In this document: in pieces, positions 27,585 through 35,483 of the stretch | How positions within the stretch are numbered: the first letter of the stretch is position 1 | How the letters are laid out: the number at the start of each line of letters is the position of its first letter | NCBI RefSeq assembly: GCF_029893585.1 | Contig: NZ_JARXYX010000017.1 | Location: 124,001 to 188,000, forward strand | DNA length: 64,000 nucleotides | Origin: Streptomyces sp. LBL | GTDB lineage: Bacteria; Actinomycetota; Actinomycetes; Streptomycetales; Streptomycetaceae | Direction: 5' to 3' | Notes under the pieces: generated by a model | What the model was told of the DNA's origin: nothing | The model's input: the letters and a program-made list of their open reading frames with translations, nothing else | The model's database searches: none | Program-made: the position numbers and the translations under genes

Positions 27585-28736
27585 ATGACTCCTACGACGG
27601 AGACCATGGTCGGAATCGGCGGCGCCGCGGAGAGCACCGACATGGTGCTCAACATCGGCCCCCAGCACCCGTCCACGCACGGGGTGCTGCGCCTCAGGCT
27701 CGTCCTGGACGGTGAGCGCATCCAGCACGCGGAGCCGGTGATCGGCTATATGCACCGCGGCGCGGAGAAGCTGTTCGAGGCGCGCGACTACCGCCAGATC
27801 ATCATGCTGGCCAACCGCCACGACTGGCTGTCGGCCTTCTCCAACGAGCTGGGTGTGGTCCTCGGCGTGGAGCGCATGCTCGGCATGGAGGTCCCCCCGC
27901 GCGCGGTATGGACCCGCACGCTGCTCGCCGAGCTGAACCGGGTGCTGAACCACCTGATGTTCCTGGGCTCGTACCCGCTGGAACTCGGCGGGATCACTCC
28001 GGTCTTCTACGCGTTCCGGGAGCGCGAGGTGCTCCAGAACGTCATGGAGGAGGTCTCCGGCGGCCGTATGCACTACATGTTCAACCGCGTCGGCGGACTC
28101 AAGGAGGACCTGCCCGCGGGATGGGCCGCACGCGCGCGTGCGGCTGTCGCGGGCGTGCGCTCGCGCATGGACCGGTTCGACGACCTGGTGCTCGGCAACG
28201 AGATCTTCCGGGCGCGCACGCGAGGCGTAGGCGCCCTCGCGCCGGAGGCCGTCCACGCGTACGGCGTGAGCGGGCCGGTCGCGCGCGCCTCGGGCGTCGA
28301 CTTCGACCTGCGCCGCGACGAGCCGTACCTCGCGTACGGGGAACTGCAGGACACCCTGAAGGTGGTGACCCGGGAGGAGGGCGACTGCCTCGCCCGCTTC
28401 GAGGTCCTGCTGGAGCAGACCTACAACGCCCTCGACCTGGCCGACGCCTGCCTCGACCGGCTCGCCGAACTGCCGCCCGGGCCGATCAACCAGCGGCTCC
28501 CCAAGGTCCTGAAGGCGCCCGAGGGACATACCTACGCGTGGACCGAGAACCCCCTCGGCATCAACGGCTACTACCTGGTCAGCAAGGGGGAGAAGACCCC
28601 GTACCGGCTCAAGCTGCGCTCGGCCTCGTACAACAACATCCAGGCGCTGGCGGAGTTGCTGCCGGGCACGCTGGTGGCGGACATGGTGGCGATCCTGGGG
28701 TCGCTGTTCTTCGTGGTGGGGGATATCGACAAGTAG
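27585..28736 (+). CDS. nuoD2: NADH dehydrogenase subunit D (orphan NuoD2)
   Basis: A 383-residue homologue of the 49-kDa quinone-pocket subunit of complex I. The conserved stretches are GPQHPSTHGVLRLRL, IGYMHRGAEKLFE, ANRHDWLSAFSNELG, LMFLGSYPLELGG and the C-terminal LFFVVGDIDK. It is shorter than operon-encoded NuoD and stands outside any nuo operon. Arg36 in GVLRL corresponds to the arginine of human NDUFS2 that NDUFAF7 methylates. An NDUFAF7-type gene is the convergent neighbour. The ATG at 27585 is divergent from the PH-domain pair. Confidence 0.92.
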   Translation: MTPTTETMVGIGGAAESTDMVLNIGPQHPSTHGVLRLRLVLDGERIQHAEPVIGYMHRGAEKLFEARDYRQIIMLANRHDWLSAFSNELGVVLGVERMLGMEVPPRAVWTRTLLAELNRVLNHLMFLGSYPLELGGITPVFYAFREREVLQNVMEEVSGGRMHYMFNRVGGLKEDLPAGWAARARAAVAGVRSRMDRFDDLVLGNEIFRARTRGVGALAPEAVHAYGVSGPVARASGVDFDLRRDEPYLAYGELQDTLKVVTREEGDCLARFEVLLEQTYNALDLADACLDRLAELPPGPINQRLPKVLKAPEGHTYAWTENPLGINGYYLVSKGEKTPYRLKLRSASYNNIQALAELLPGTLVADMVAILGSLFFVVGDIDK

Positions 28737-28862
28737 GCGTCGAGCGGGCGTCGGGCGGCGTCGGGCGGCGACAAACAGGGGTCGGGCGGCGGCAAGCGGG
28801 CATCGAGCGGTGCTCTCCCGGTCGGGTGGCTCGGTCCGGGGCGCGTCCGGAAGTCCTCGCCC
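28737..28862. repeat. Imperfect GTCGGGCGGC repeats between nuoD2 and the methyltransferase
   Basis: In 28740-28810 the core TCGGGCGGC recurs three times, interleaved with GTCGAGCGG and GGCAAGCGGGCATCGAGCGG. It lies between convergent genes and may act as a weak bidirectional terminator; no gene is seen. Confidence 0.5.
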
Positions 28863-29855
28863 TCAGCCGGTGAGCACGTCCGCGATGCCGACCGGCTGGA
28901 GCAGCCAGCCGAAGTCGCCGAGTCCGCCCGCCGCGGTGAGCTCGGCGCCCTCGCCGGCGCTCGCGAGGGCGCGCACATAGGCCGCGGGCTCGGTGGACGC
29001 CAGCGCGAGCGGGGGGCGTGCGCCGGTGATGCCCAGGGTGTGCAAGGCGTCGCGCTGTGTCCGTACACGCCCGCCGGGGAGCGCGCATGCGTCCAGTGCG
29101 ACATGCGCCGTGAGATCGCAGGACCCGTCCGGCACGGGCGCCGTCCCGCGCCCCTCCCGGAAGCCGGTGAGCGTGCCGAACGGGGGACGTGCGTCAGCCG
29201 TGTGCGCGTAGTCCACCGCCACCGCCAGCCCCCGCTCCACGGTCGCGACCGCCGCTGCCCACGCCTCGTCCCGGGGCAGCCCGATCTCCGCCCGCAGTCC
29301 TTCCTCGGCCGGCAGCGGCCACCATCGTGCGAGCCACCGCGCCTCCGCTCCGGAAAGCTGCTCGCCGAGCCGCTCCCACCCGTCCTCCCGGACGAGTACC
29401 TGCCGCGGTACGCCCACGGAGTCCACCTCGGCGACCTCCACGGGCACGTTGTCGAGCCACTCGTTGGCGAAGAGCAGCCCGGTGATCCCCTTCGGAGGTC
29501 CGGCGAGCCACTCGATCCGGTGATCGAGGCCCACGGGACGCCCGGTGATCTCGACGGCGTACCCGCGCGCGCGGGCGGCCACCTCGGCAGGCAGCGCGGC
29601 GAGCACTCCGGCGGCCAACTCGCCGCGCCCCGCGGCCATGTCCACGAAGCCGAGCTCCGCGGGCCGCCCCAGCGCCTCGTCGACCCGGCACAGCAGACGG
29701 GCCACGGCCTCGGCGAACAGCGGCGACGCGTGCACGGACGTACGGAAGTGCCCGGCCGGTCCCTCGGGTCCGCGATAGAAGCCGTCCGGGCCGTACAACG
29801 CGGCCTCGGCCGCCGCCCGCCAGCCGTGCCACTCGCCCGTCGCCTCTGCCGCCAC
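28863..29855 (-). CDS. SAM-dependent methyltransferase, MidA/NDUFAF7 family (DUF185)
   Basis: A 330-residue protein of the family whose eukaryotic member NDUFAF7 dimethylates an arginine of complex I subunit NDUFS2. The sequence shows the family start (LYGPDGFYRGPEGPAGHFRT, SVHASPLFAEAVARLL), SAM motif I (VDMAAGRGELAAGVL), and LLFANEWLDNVPVEV, the counterpart of the conserved NE-DN-P segment. It lies convergent to nuoD2, the NDUFS2 homologue, which makes a methyltransferase-substrate pair likely (inference). GTG 29855 is the start; the family also has longer versions. Confidence 0.85.
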   Translation of the reverse strand: MAAEATGEWHGWRAAAEAALYGPDGFYRGPEGPAGHFRTSVHASPLFAEAVARLLCRVDEALGRPAELGFVDMAAGRGELAAGVLAALPAEVAARARGYAVEITGRPVGLDHRIEWLAGPPKGITGLLFANEWLDNVPVEVAEVDSVGVPRQVLVREDGWERLGEQLSGAEARWLARWWPLPAEEGLRAEIGLPRDEAWAAAVATVERGLAVAVDYAHTADARPPFGTLTGFREGRGTAPVPDGSCDLTAHVALDACALPGGRVRTQRDALHTLGITGARPPLALASTEPAAYVRALASAGEGAELTAAGGLGDFGWLLQPVGIADVLTG

Positions 29856-29973
29856 CGGCCCAGGTTAAGGGAACGCAATCACCGAAACTCCACCTTGCGG
29901 AGTATGCGGGCGGGACAGGGATCGGCCCTCCGGTTGACCCCTGCACGCATCATGCTTCCCTACGCTGGGTTAC

Positions 29974-31176
29974 GTGCAGCGCCTCTACGATTTCCTCCGC
30001 AGACACCCGACCTGGGTCGACAGTGTCTGGGCCGTTGTCCTGTTCGGGATCTCGGCCGCCAGCGAGGAGGCTCGACAGGGCAGCCGGGGCACCGACTCCT
30101 TGACCTTGATCGTCCCGTTCGTGCTGCTGCTGTGCCTGGTGGTCGCGCTGCGCCGGGTGATGCCGGAGAAGATGCTGGTGCTGGGCCTCGGGCTCGGTGT
30201 GGCGCAGGTCGCGCTGGACGTCGAGACGATGGCCGCCGACTTCGCCCTGCTGGCGATCGTCTACACCGTGGCCGCCACCGGCGAGCGCTGGGCCTCCCGG
30301 CTCGCGCTGACCGCGGGCCTGTGCGCGGCCCCCGTGGCACAGCTGCGCTGGCCGAACCACGACACGAGCGCCCTGGGCAACATCGCCATAGTGGTCTTCC
30401 AGGCGGTGCCGTTCGCGCTGGCCTGGGTGCTCGGCGACTCGATCCGGACCCGCCGCGCGTACTTCGCGCAGCTGGAGGAGCGGGCCGCCCGGCTTGAGAA
30501 GGAGCGCGAGGCGCAGTCCAAGGTCGCGGTCGCCGCCGAGCGCGCCCGGATCGCCCGCGAACTGCACGACGTCGTCGCGCACAACGTCTCGGTGATGGTG
30601 GTCCAGGCCGACGGCGCCGCCTACGTCCTCGACGCGGCCCCCGACCAGGCGAAGAAGGCCCTGGAGACCATCTCCTCCACCGGCCGTCAGGCCCTCGCCG
30701 AGATGCGCCGCCTGCTGGGCGTGCTGCGTACCGGAGAGCACGAGGAGGGCGGCGAGTACGTCCCGCAGCCCGACGTGGAGCAGATCGAGGACCTCGTCGA
30801 GCAGTGCCGCAGCTCCGGACTGCCCGTCGACTTCAAGATCGAAGGCACCCCGCGCCCGCTGCCCAGCGGCGTCGAGCTCACCGCGTACCGCATCGTGCAG
30901 GAGGCGCTGACCAACACCCGCAAGCACGGAGGCCCGAACGCGGGCGCGAGTGTCCGGCTGGTCTACTTCGACGACGGCCTCGGCCTGCTCGTCGAGGACG
31001 ACGGCAAGGGGGCCCCGCACGAGCTGTACGAGGAGGGCGGCATCGACGGCCGGGGCCACGGCCTGATCGGTATGCGCGAGAGGATCGGCATGGTCGGCGG
31101 CACCCTGGACGCCGGGCCGCGTCCCGGCGGAGGGTTCCGCATCAGTGCGCTGCTCCCGCTGAAACCCGCCCACTGA
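29974..31176 (+). CDS. Two-component sensor histidine kinase (HisKA_3, NarL class)
   Basis: A 400-residue membrane kinase. Residues 15-155 hold five or six membrane segments with little extracytoplasmic sequence, suggesting an intramembrane-sensing type. A coiled coil then leads into the HisKA_3 motif RIARELHDVVAHNVSVMVVQ with phospho-acceptor His198, and an ATPase domain with N-box YRIVQEALTNTRKH and GHGLIGMRERI. The partner response regulator starts 167 bases downstream, beyond a tandem array. GTG 29974 is the start. Confidence 0.92.
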   Translation: MQRLYDFLRRHPTWVDSVWAVVLFGISAASEEARQGSRGTDSLTLIVPFVLLLCLVVALRRVMPEKMLVLGLGLGVAQVALDVETMAADFALLAIVYTVAATGERWASRLALTAGLCAAPVAQLRWPNHDTSALGNIAIVVFQAVPFALAWVLGDSIRTRRAYFAQLEERAARLEKEREAQSKVAVAAERARIARELHDVVAHNVSVMVVQADGAAYVLDAAPDQAKKALETISSTGRQALAEMRRLLGVLRTGEHEEGGEYVPQPDVEQIEDLVEQCRSSGLPVDFKIEGTPRPLPSGVELTAYRIVQEALTNTRKHGGPNAGASVRLVYFDDGLGLLVEDDGKGAPHELYEEGGIDGRGHGLIGMRERIGMVGGTLDAGPRPGGGFRISALLPLKPAH

Positions 31177-31226
31177 CGCCGACGCATGTCCCTTGTTGAC
31201 ACCTGTCACGACTCCGCTGATCCACC

Positions 31227-31312
31227 CTTGCCAGACCCCTTGCCAGACCCCCTGCCAGACCCACTGACAGACCCCTGCCAGACCCACTGACAGACCCCCG
31301 CCGGACCCACTG
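31227..31312. repeat. 12-bp tandem array between kinase and response-regulator genes
   Basis: About seven imperfect units alternate TTGCCAGACCCC, CTGCCAGACCCA and CTGACAGACCCC. The array fills most of the gap between the two genes of one signalling pair and ends 30 bases before the regulator start. Confidence 0.8.
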
Positions 31313-31342
31313 GCGGAAGCCGAAGAGACGGAAGAGGGCCCG

Positions 31343-32014
31343 ATGACGATCCGCGTGATGCTCGTCGACGACCAGGCGCTGCTGCGCACCGGGTTCCGGA
31401 TGGTGCTCGCGGCCCAGCCGGACATGGAGGTCGTCGCGGAGGCCGGCGACGGCGTCGAGGCCCTTCAGGTGCTGCGCGCGACCGCCGTGGACGTCGTGCT
31501 GATGGACGTCCGTATGCCGAAGCTGGACGGGGTGGAGACCACCCGCCGCATCTGCTCGGAGCCCGACCCGCCGAAGGTGCTGATCCTGACCACCTTCGAC
31601 CTGGACGAGTACGCGTTCTCCGGGCTGAAGGCGGGCGCCTCGGGCTTCATGCTCAAGGATGTGCCGCCCGGCGAGCTGCTGGCCGCCATCCGCTCGGTGT
31701 ACAGCGGCGACGCCGTGGTGGCGCCGTCGACCACGCGCCGCCTGCTCGACCGCTTCGCTCCGATGCTGCCGAGCGTCGGCAAGGAGACCCAGCACAAGGA
31801 GCTGGAGCGGCTCACCGGCCGGGAGCGTGAGGTCATGGTGCTGGTCGCCCAGGGCCTGTCCAACCGCGAGATCGCGGCGCGGCTCGTGCTGTCCGAGGCG
31901 ACCGTCAAGACCCATGTGGGCCGCATCCTGACCAAGTTGGGGCTGCGGGACCGGGTGCAGGTGGTCGTCCTGGCGTACGAGACAGGGCTGGTGCGCGCGG
32001 GCGGGCACGGCTAG
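31343..32014 (+). CDS. NarL/LuxR-type response regulator
   Basis: A 223-residue cytosolic transcription factor. The receiver domain has the phospho-acceptor Asp55 (VVLMDVRMPKLDGV), acidic pair DD near residue 9 and Lys in FMLKDVPP. The C-terminal LuxR helix-turn-helix reads LTGREREVMVLVAQGLSN, REIAARLVLSEATVKTHV. It would be phosphorylated by the kinase encoded just upstream. It ends four bases into the convergent lyase gene's 3' boundary, and the pair share a strong hairpin. Confidence 0.94.
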   Translation: MTIRVMLVDDQALLRTGFRMVLAAQPDMEVVAEAGDGVEALQVLRATAVDVVLMDVRMPKLDGVETTRRICSEPDPPKVLILTTFDLDEYAFSGLKAGASGFMLKDVPPGELLAAIRSVYSGDAVVAPSTTRRLLDRFAPMLPSVGKETQHKELERLTGREREVMVLVAQGLSNREIAARLVLSEATVKTHVGRILTKLGLRDRVQVVVLAYETGLVRAGGHG

Positions 32015-33345
32015 CTGTTCTGGTCCCGGATCCTGCGGTGGCGCTGTGCCACCGCAGGATCCGGGACCGGAAAGTCGCTGCCCAGCCGGGAGACGAAGTC
32101 CGCGACCGCCGCCGTCACGTCGTCCGGCGTCCACTCCAGGCCGGCGGCCCGTACGGAGACCTCCGTGGCGGCCAGGCCCGGGCCCTTCTGGTCCCAGGCG
32201 TCGCCGAACAGGAGGGTTTTCGTCTCCTCGGCCTGCCGGATCGCGGCCTCCGAGACGACCTCGACGTCGTACGGCAGCCAGACCTGGAATTCGTGGGTGT
32301 GCGGCACCTCGGGGTGCACGCGTGCCCACGGCACCCCGGCCGCCGCGAACCCCTCGCGCAGCGCGTCGGCCACCACGCGCGCGTGGGCCACGTACTCGGG
32401 CAGTCGGGGCAGCTCCCGCTCCAGGCCCGCAAGGGCCGACAGCGCGGTCGGGAACTGCTGGAAGACCGTGCCGCCGTACCGGTGCCGCCAGGCCTTCGCC
32501 TCGTCGACCAGTGTCTTCGGGCCGGCGAGGGCCGCGCCGCCGTAACCGTCGAGGGACTTGTAGAACGAGACGTAGACGCTGTCGGCCAGGCCCGCGATCT
32601 CCTCCAGGGGGCGGCCGAAGTGCACGGTGGACTCCCACAGGCGGGCCCCGTCGAAGTGGACCACGGCGTCGCGTTCCCGGGCGGCCTCGACGACCTCGAC
32701 GAGCTCCTCCCAGGAGGGCAGCACGAAACCGGCGTCCCTGAGGGGGAGTTCGAGCATCAGCGCCCCGAAGGGCTCGTCGAAGTCACGTACCTCGTCTGCG
32801 GTCGGCAGCCGGGGCTCGCTCGTCATCCGGACCGGACGCAATCCGCTGACCTGGGTGAACGCGTTCCGCTCGTGCAGCTCGGGGTGGGCCAGTCCGTGCA
32901 GGGCGACAGTCGGGTCGCCGGTGCGGCCCGCCCAGCAGCGCAGGGCGACCTGCTGGGCCATCGTGCCCGTCGGGAAGAAGGCGGCGGCCTCCGTGCCCAG
33001 CAGTCCCGCGACCTTCTTCTCCAGGGCCTCGACGATTCCGTTGCCGTAGATGTCCGATGTCTCGTCGAGGTCGTACAGATCCGACACCGTCTCCAGCAGG
33101 GCCAGGCGCTCTCGGAGGGTGCCCAGGAAGCCGGGGCGCGCCAGGCTGCGCTCCGCGCCTCGGTAAGCGGCTATGCGCCGCTCTCTGCGCTGTATGCGCC
33201 GTTCTTCGTCGGACACCTGCTCCGGCTCCCGCCCCGCTTGCACCTGCTCCGGCTGGTGCCCCGCTTGCACCTGCTCCGGCTCCCGCCCCGCTTGCACCTG
33301 TTCCGGCTCGTGCCCGTCCTGTGCCTGTTCCGCGGTATCGCTCAT
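32011..33345 (-). CDS. Threonine aldolase/beta-eliminating lyase-like PLP enzyme
   Basis: A 444-residue fold-type I PLP enzyme. The landmarks are TSDIYGNGIVEALEKKVA, AAFFPTGTMAQQVALRCW, VHFDGARLW and the PLP lysine in VSFYKSLDGYGG (Lys263). It resembles low-specificity threonine aldolases, which cleave threonine to glycine and acetaldehyde, but the exact substrate is unproven. Residues 8-43 are an extra N-terminal array of four 9-residue units (QAGREPEQV type) not seen in ordinary aldolases. ATG 33345 is the start; the true fold begins near residue 55. Confidence 0.82.
   Translation of the reverse strand: MSDTAEQAQDGHEPEQVQAGREPEQVQAGHQPEQVQAGREPEQVSDEERRIQRRERRIAAYRGAERSLARPGFLGTLRERLALLETVSDLYDLDETSDIYGNGIVEALEKKVAGLLGTEAAAFFPTGTMAQQVALRCWAGRTGDPTVALHGLAHPELHERNAFTQVSGLRPVRMTSEPRLPTADEVRDFDEPFGALMLELPLRDAGFVLPSWEELVEVVEAARERDAVVHFDGARLWESTVHFGRPLEEIAGLADSVYVSFYKSLDGYGGAALAGPKTLVDEAKAWRHRYGGTVFQQFPTALSALAGLERELPRLPEYVAHARVVADALREGFAAAGVPWARVHPEVPHTHEFQVWLPYDVEVVSEAAIRQAEETKTLLFGDAWDQKGPGLAATEVSVRAAGLEWTPDDVTAAVADFVSRLGSDFPVPDPAVAQRHRRIRDQNS
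32022..32068. terminator. Perfect 21-bp hairpin between convergent genes, inside the lyase coding end
   Basis: Bases 32022-32042 and 32048-32068 are exact reverse complements over 21 bp, with the 5-base loop GCTGT. The stem lies in the last codons of the minus-strand lyase (encoding AQRHRRIRDQ) and just past the response-regulator stop, so it can end transcription from both sides. There is no U-tract. Confidence 0.8.
33214..33321. repeat. 27-bp array coding the N-terminal repeats of the lyase
   Basis: Four 27-bp units (starts 33214, 33241, 33268, 33295) encode QAGREPEQV-type nonapeptides in frame. The third copy matches the first most closely, which points to recent duplication. Confidence 0.85.
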
Positions 33346-33528
33346 GCCCGGATCATGCCCGCGGCCGCCGGCTCGGGCATCCGGATTTCCGTACGCCCGT
33401 CAGTACATGCGCGGCACACGGGAACCCACAGCCTGTGGACAACCGAACGCCCCTCGAACCGATCGCGTTAACATGACGAGAAATCGTCCGGTACCCAGAG
33501 CGGACTGGAACGGGAAGGCCGACGTCGC

Positions 33529-34494
33529 GTGAGTACATTCCAACAGCCAGACCCCCAGGACCGCCCCGCGCGGCTCACCGTCGGCGTCGTCGGCGCCGGC
33601 CGCGTGGGCCCCGCACTCGCCGCGTCCCTTCAGCTCGCCGGACACCGTCCGGTGGCCGTCTCCGGGGTCTCGGACGCCTCCCGGCGCCGGGCCGCGCAGC
33701 TGCTGCCCGACGTGCCGCTCGTCCCGCCCGCCGAGGTCATGGAGCGCGCCGACCTGGTGCTGCTGACGGTCCCCGACGACACCCTGCCCGGTCTCGTCGA
33801 GGGCCTCGCCGAGACGGGCGCCGTCCGGCCGGGCCAGCTGCTGGTGCACACCTCCGGGCGGTACGGCGCGAAGGTCCTGGACCCCGCTCTGCGCGCGGGC
33901 GCGCTGCCGCTGGCCCTGCACCCGGCGATGACCTTCACCGGCACCCCCGTGGACGTACAGCGCCTGGCCGGATGCTCCTTCGGCGTCACCGCGCGCGAGG
34001 AGCTGCGGCCGGCCGCGGAGGCCCTGGTCATCGAGATGGGCGGCGAACCCGAGTGGATCGCCGAGGAGATGCGGCCGCTGTACCACGCGGCTCTCGCGCT
34101 GGGCGCCAACCACCTGGTGACACTGGTCGCCCAGTCCATGGAGCTGCTGCGCGCGTCCGGGGTCGAGGCGCCCGACCGGATGCTCGGCCCGCTGCTCGGC
34201 GCCGCCCTCGACAACGCCCTGCGCTCCGGCGACGCGGCCCTCACCGGCCCCGTCGCGCGCGGGGACGCCGGCACGGTCGCCGCCCATGTCGAGGAGCTGC
34301 GCAGGCACGCCCCGCAGACCGTCGCCGGCTATCTGGCGATGGCCCGCGCGACGGCGGACCGGGCGCTCGCGCACGGCCTGCTGAAGCCGGAACTCGCGGA
34401 GGACCTTCTCGGGGTACTCGCCGACGACACCGACCGCACCCACCGGACCGACGGCACCGACGGCACCGAAGGCACCGAAGGGGACGCCCGATGA
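33529..34494 (+). CDS. Rossmann-like/DUF2520 oxidoreductase at the head of the NAD/CoA operon
   Basis: A 321-residue protein with an N-terminal NAD(P)-binding fold (LTVGVVGAGRVGPALAASLQ, LVLLTVPDDTLPGLV, LLVHTSGRYG, HPAMTFTG) and a C-terminal helical DUF2520 domain (MRPLYHAALALGANHLVTLV). The layout is that of ketopantoate-reductase-like enzymes. Its position, overlapping panC by four bases, suggests that it makes or supplies pantoate; that is inference from context. The last residues are a short repeat, TDGTDGTEGTEG. GTG 33529 is the start. Confidence 0.85.
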   Translation: MSTFQQPDPQDRPARLTVGVVGAGRVGPALAASLQLAGHRPVAVSGVSDASRRRAAQLLPDVPLVPPAEVMERADLVLLTVPDDTLPGLVEGLAETGAVRPGQLLVHTSGRYGAKVLDPALRAGALPLALHPAMTFTGTPVDVQRLAGCSFGVTAREELRPAAEALVIEMGGEPEWIAEEMRPLYHAALALGANHLVTLVAQSMELLRASGVEAPDRMLGPLLGAALDNALRSGDAALTGPVARGDAGTVAAHVEELRRHAPQTVAGYLAMARATADRALAHGLLKPELAEDLLGVLADDTDRTHRTDGTDGTEGTEGDAR

Positions 34495-35483
34495 GCACCG
34501 TCCTGCTGCGTACCGCCGACGAACTGCACGGCCGCGCGAGGGCGGGCCGCCGGGCCGTCGTGATGACCATGGGCGCCCTGCACGAGGGCCACGCCACGCT
34601 GATCCGCACCGCCCGCGAGATCGCCGGCCCGGACGGCGAGGTCGTCGTCACAGTCTTCGTGAACCTGCTGCAGTTCGGCAGGGGAGAGGACCTCGACCGT
34701 TACCCGCGCACCCTGGACGTCGACGTCAAGATCGCCGAGAGGTCGGGCGCGGACGCCGTGTTCGCGCCCTCCGTGGACGAGGTCTACCCGGGTGGCGAGC
34801 CCCAGGTCCGCATCGGCGCCGGCCCCATGGGGGAGCGTCTGGAAGGCAGTTCGCGCCCCGGCCACTTCGACGGCATGCTCACCGTCGTCGCCAAGCTGCT
34901 GCACCTCACCCGCCCCGACGTGGCGCTGTACGGCCAGAAGGACGCCCAGCAGCTCGCCCTGATCCGCCGCATGGTGCGGGACCTGAACTTCGGCGTCGAG
35001 ATCGTCGGCGTACCGACCGTGCGCGAGGACGACGGGCTGGCCCTGTCCAGCCGCAACCGCTACCTCTCGCCGACCGAACGCCGCACGGCGCTCGCGCTGT
35101 CCCGCGCGCTGTCCGCCGGACGCGACCGGCACGCGGCACAGGAGGCGCTGCGCGCGCGGGCCCACGAGGTGCCCGCCACGCGCGCCCGTGCCGAGGCCCT
35201 GAGCGCCATCGGTGAGTCCCGCGCCGCCGCCGACGCGCACGCCGTCGCCAAGGCACTCCCGGGCGCCCCGTCGGCGGTCCGCGCGGCCGCCCGTCTGGTC
35301 CTCGACGACGCCGCCCGCCTGGATCCGCCGCTCGCGCTGGACTACCTGGCCCTCGTCGACCCGTCCGACTTCACCGAGATCGAGGACGACTTCACCGGCG
35401 AGGCCGTTCTCGCCGTCGCCGCCCGGGTCGGGACGACCCGGCTGATCGACAACATTCCCCTCACCTTCGGAGCCGCCTCGTGA
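34491..35483 (+). CDS. panC: Pantothenate synthetase (pantoate-beta-alanine ligase)
   Basis: A 330-residue enzyme that joins pantoate and beta-alanine with ATP to give pantothenate. The nucleotide-binding HxGH-type motif is MGALHEGHATLI, and later motifs are FVNLLQFGRGEDL, PGHFDGMLTVVAKL, LYGQKDAQQLALIRRMV and SSRNRYLS. It overlaps the upstream gene (ATGA at 34491) and the downstream nadB (GTGA at 35480), so it is translationally coupled on both sides. Confidence 0.96.
   Translation: MSTVLLRTADELHGRARAGRRAVVMTMGALHEGHATLIRTAREIAGPDGEVVVTVFVNLLQFGRGEDLDRYPRTLDVDVKIAERSGADAVFAPSVDEVYPGGEPQVRIGAGPMGERLEGSSRPGHFDGMLTVVAKLLHLTRPDVALYGQKDAQQLALIRRMVRDLNFGVEIVGVPTVREDDGLALSSRNRYLSPTERRTALALSRALSAGRDRHAAQEALRARAHEVPATRARAEALSAIGESRAAADAHAVAKALPGAPSAVRAAARLVLDDAARLDPPLALDYLALVDPSDFTEIEDDFTGEAVLAVAARVGTTRLIDNIPLTFGAAS

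Noticed and set aside
25857..28736. 959-codon plus-strand frame ending as NuoD
   Set aside because: Only the part from 27585 is NuoD; the upstream two thirds is antisense to the PH-domain genes and has no homology-like features.
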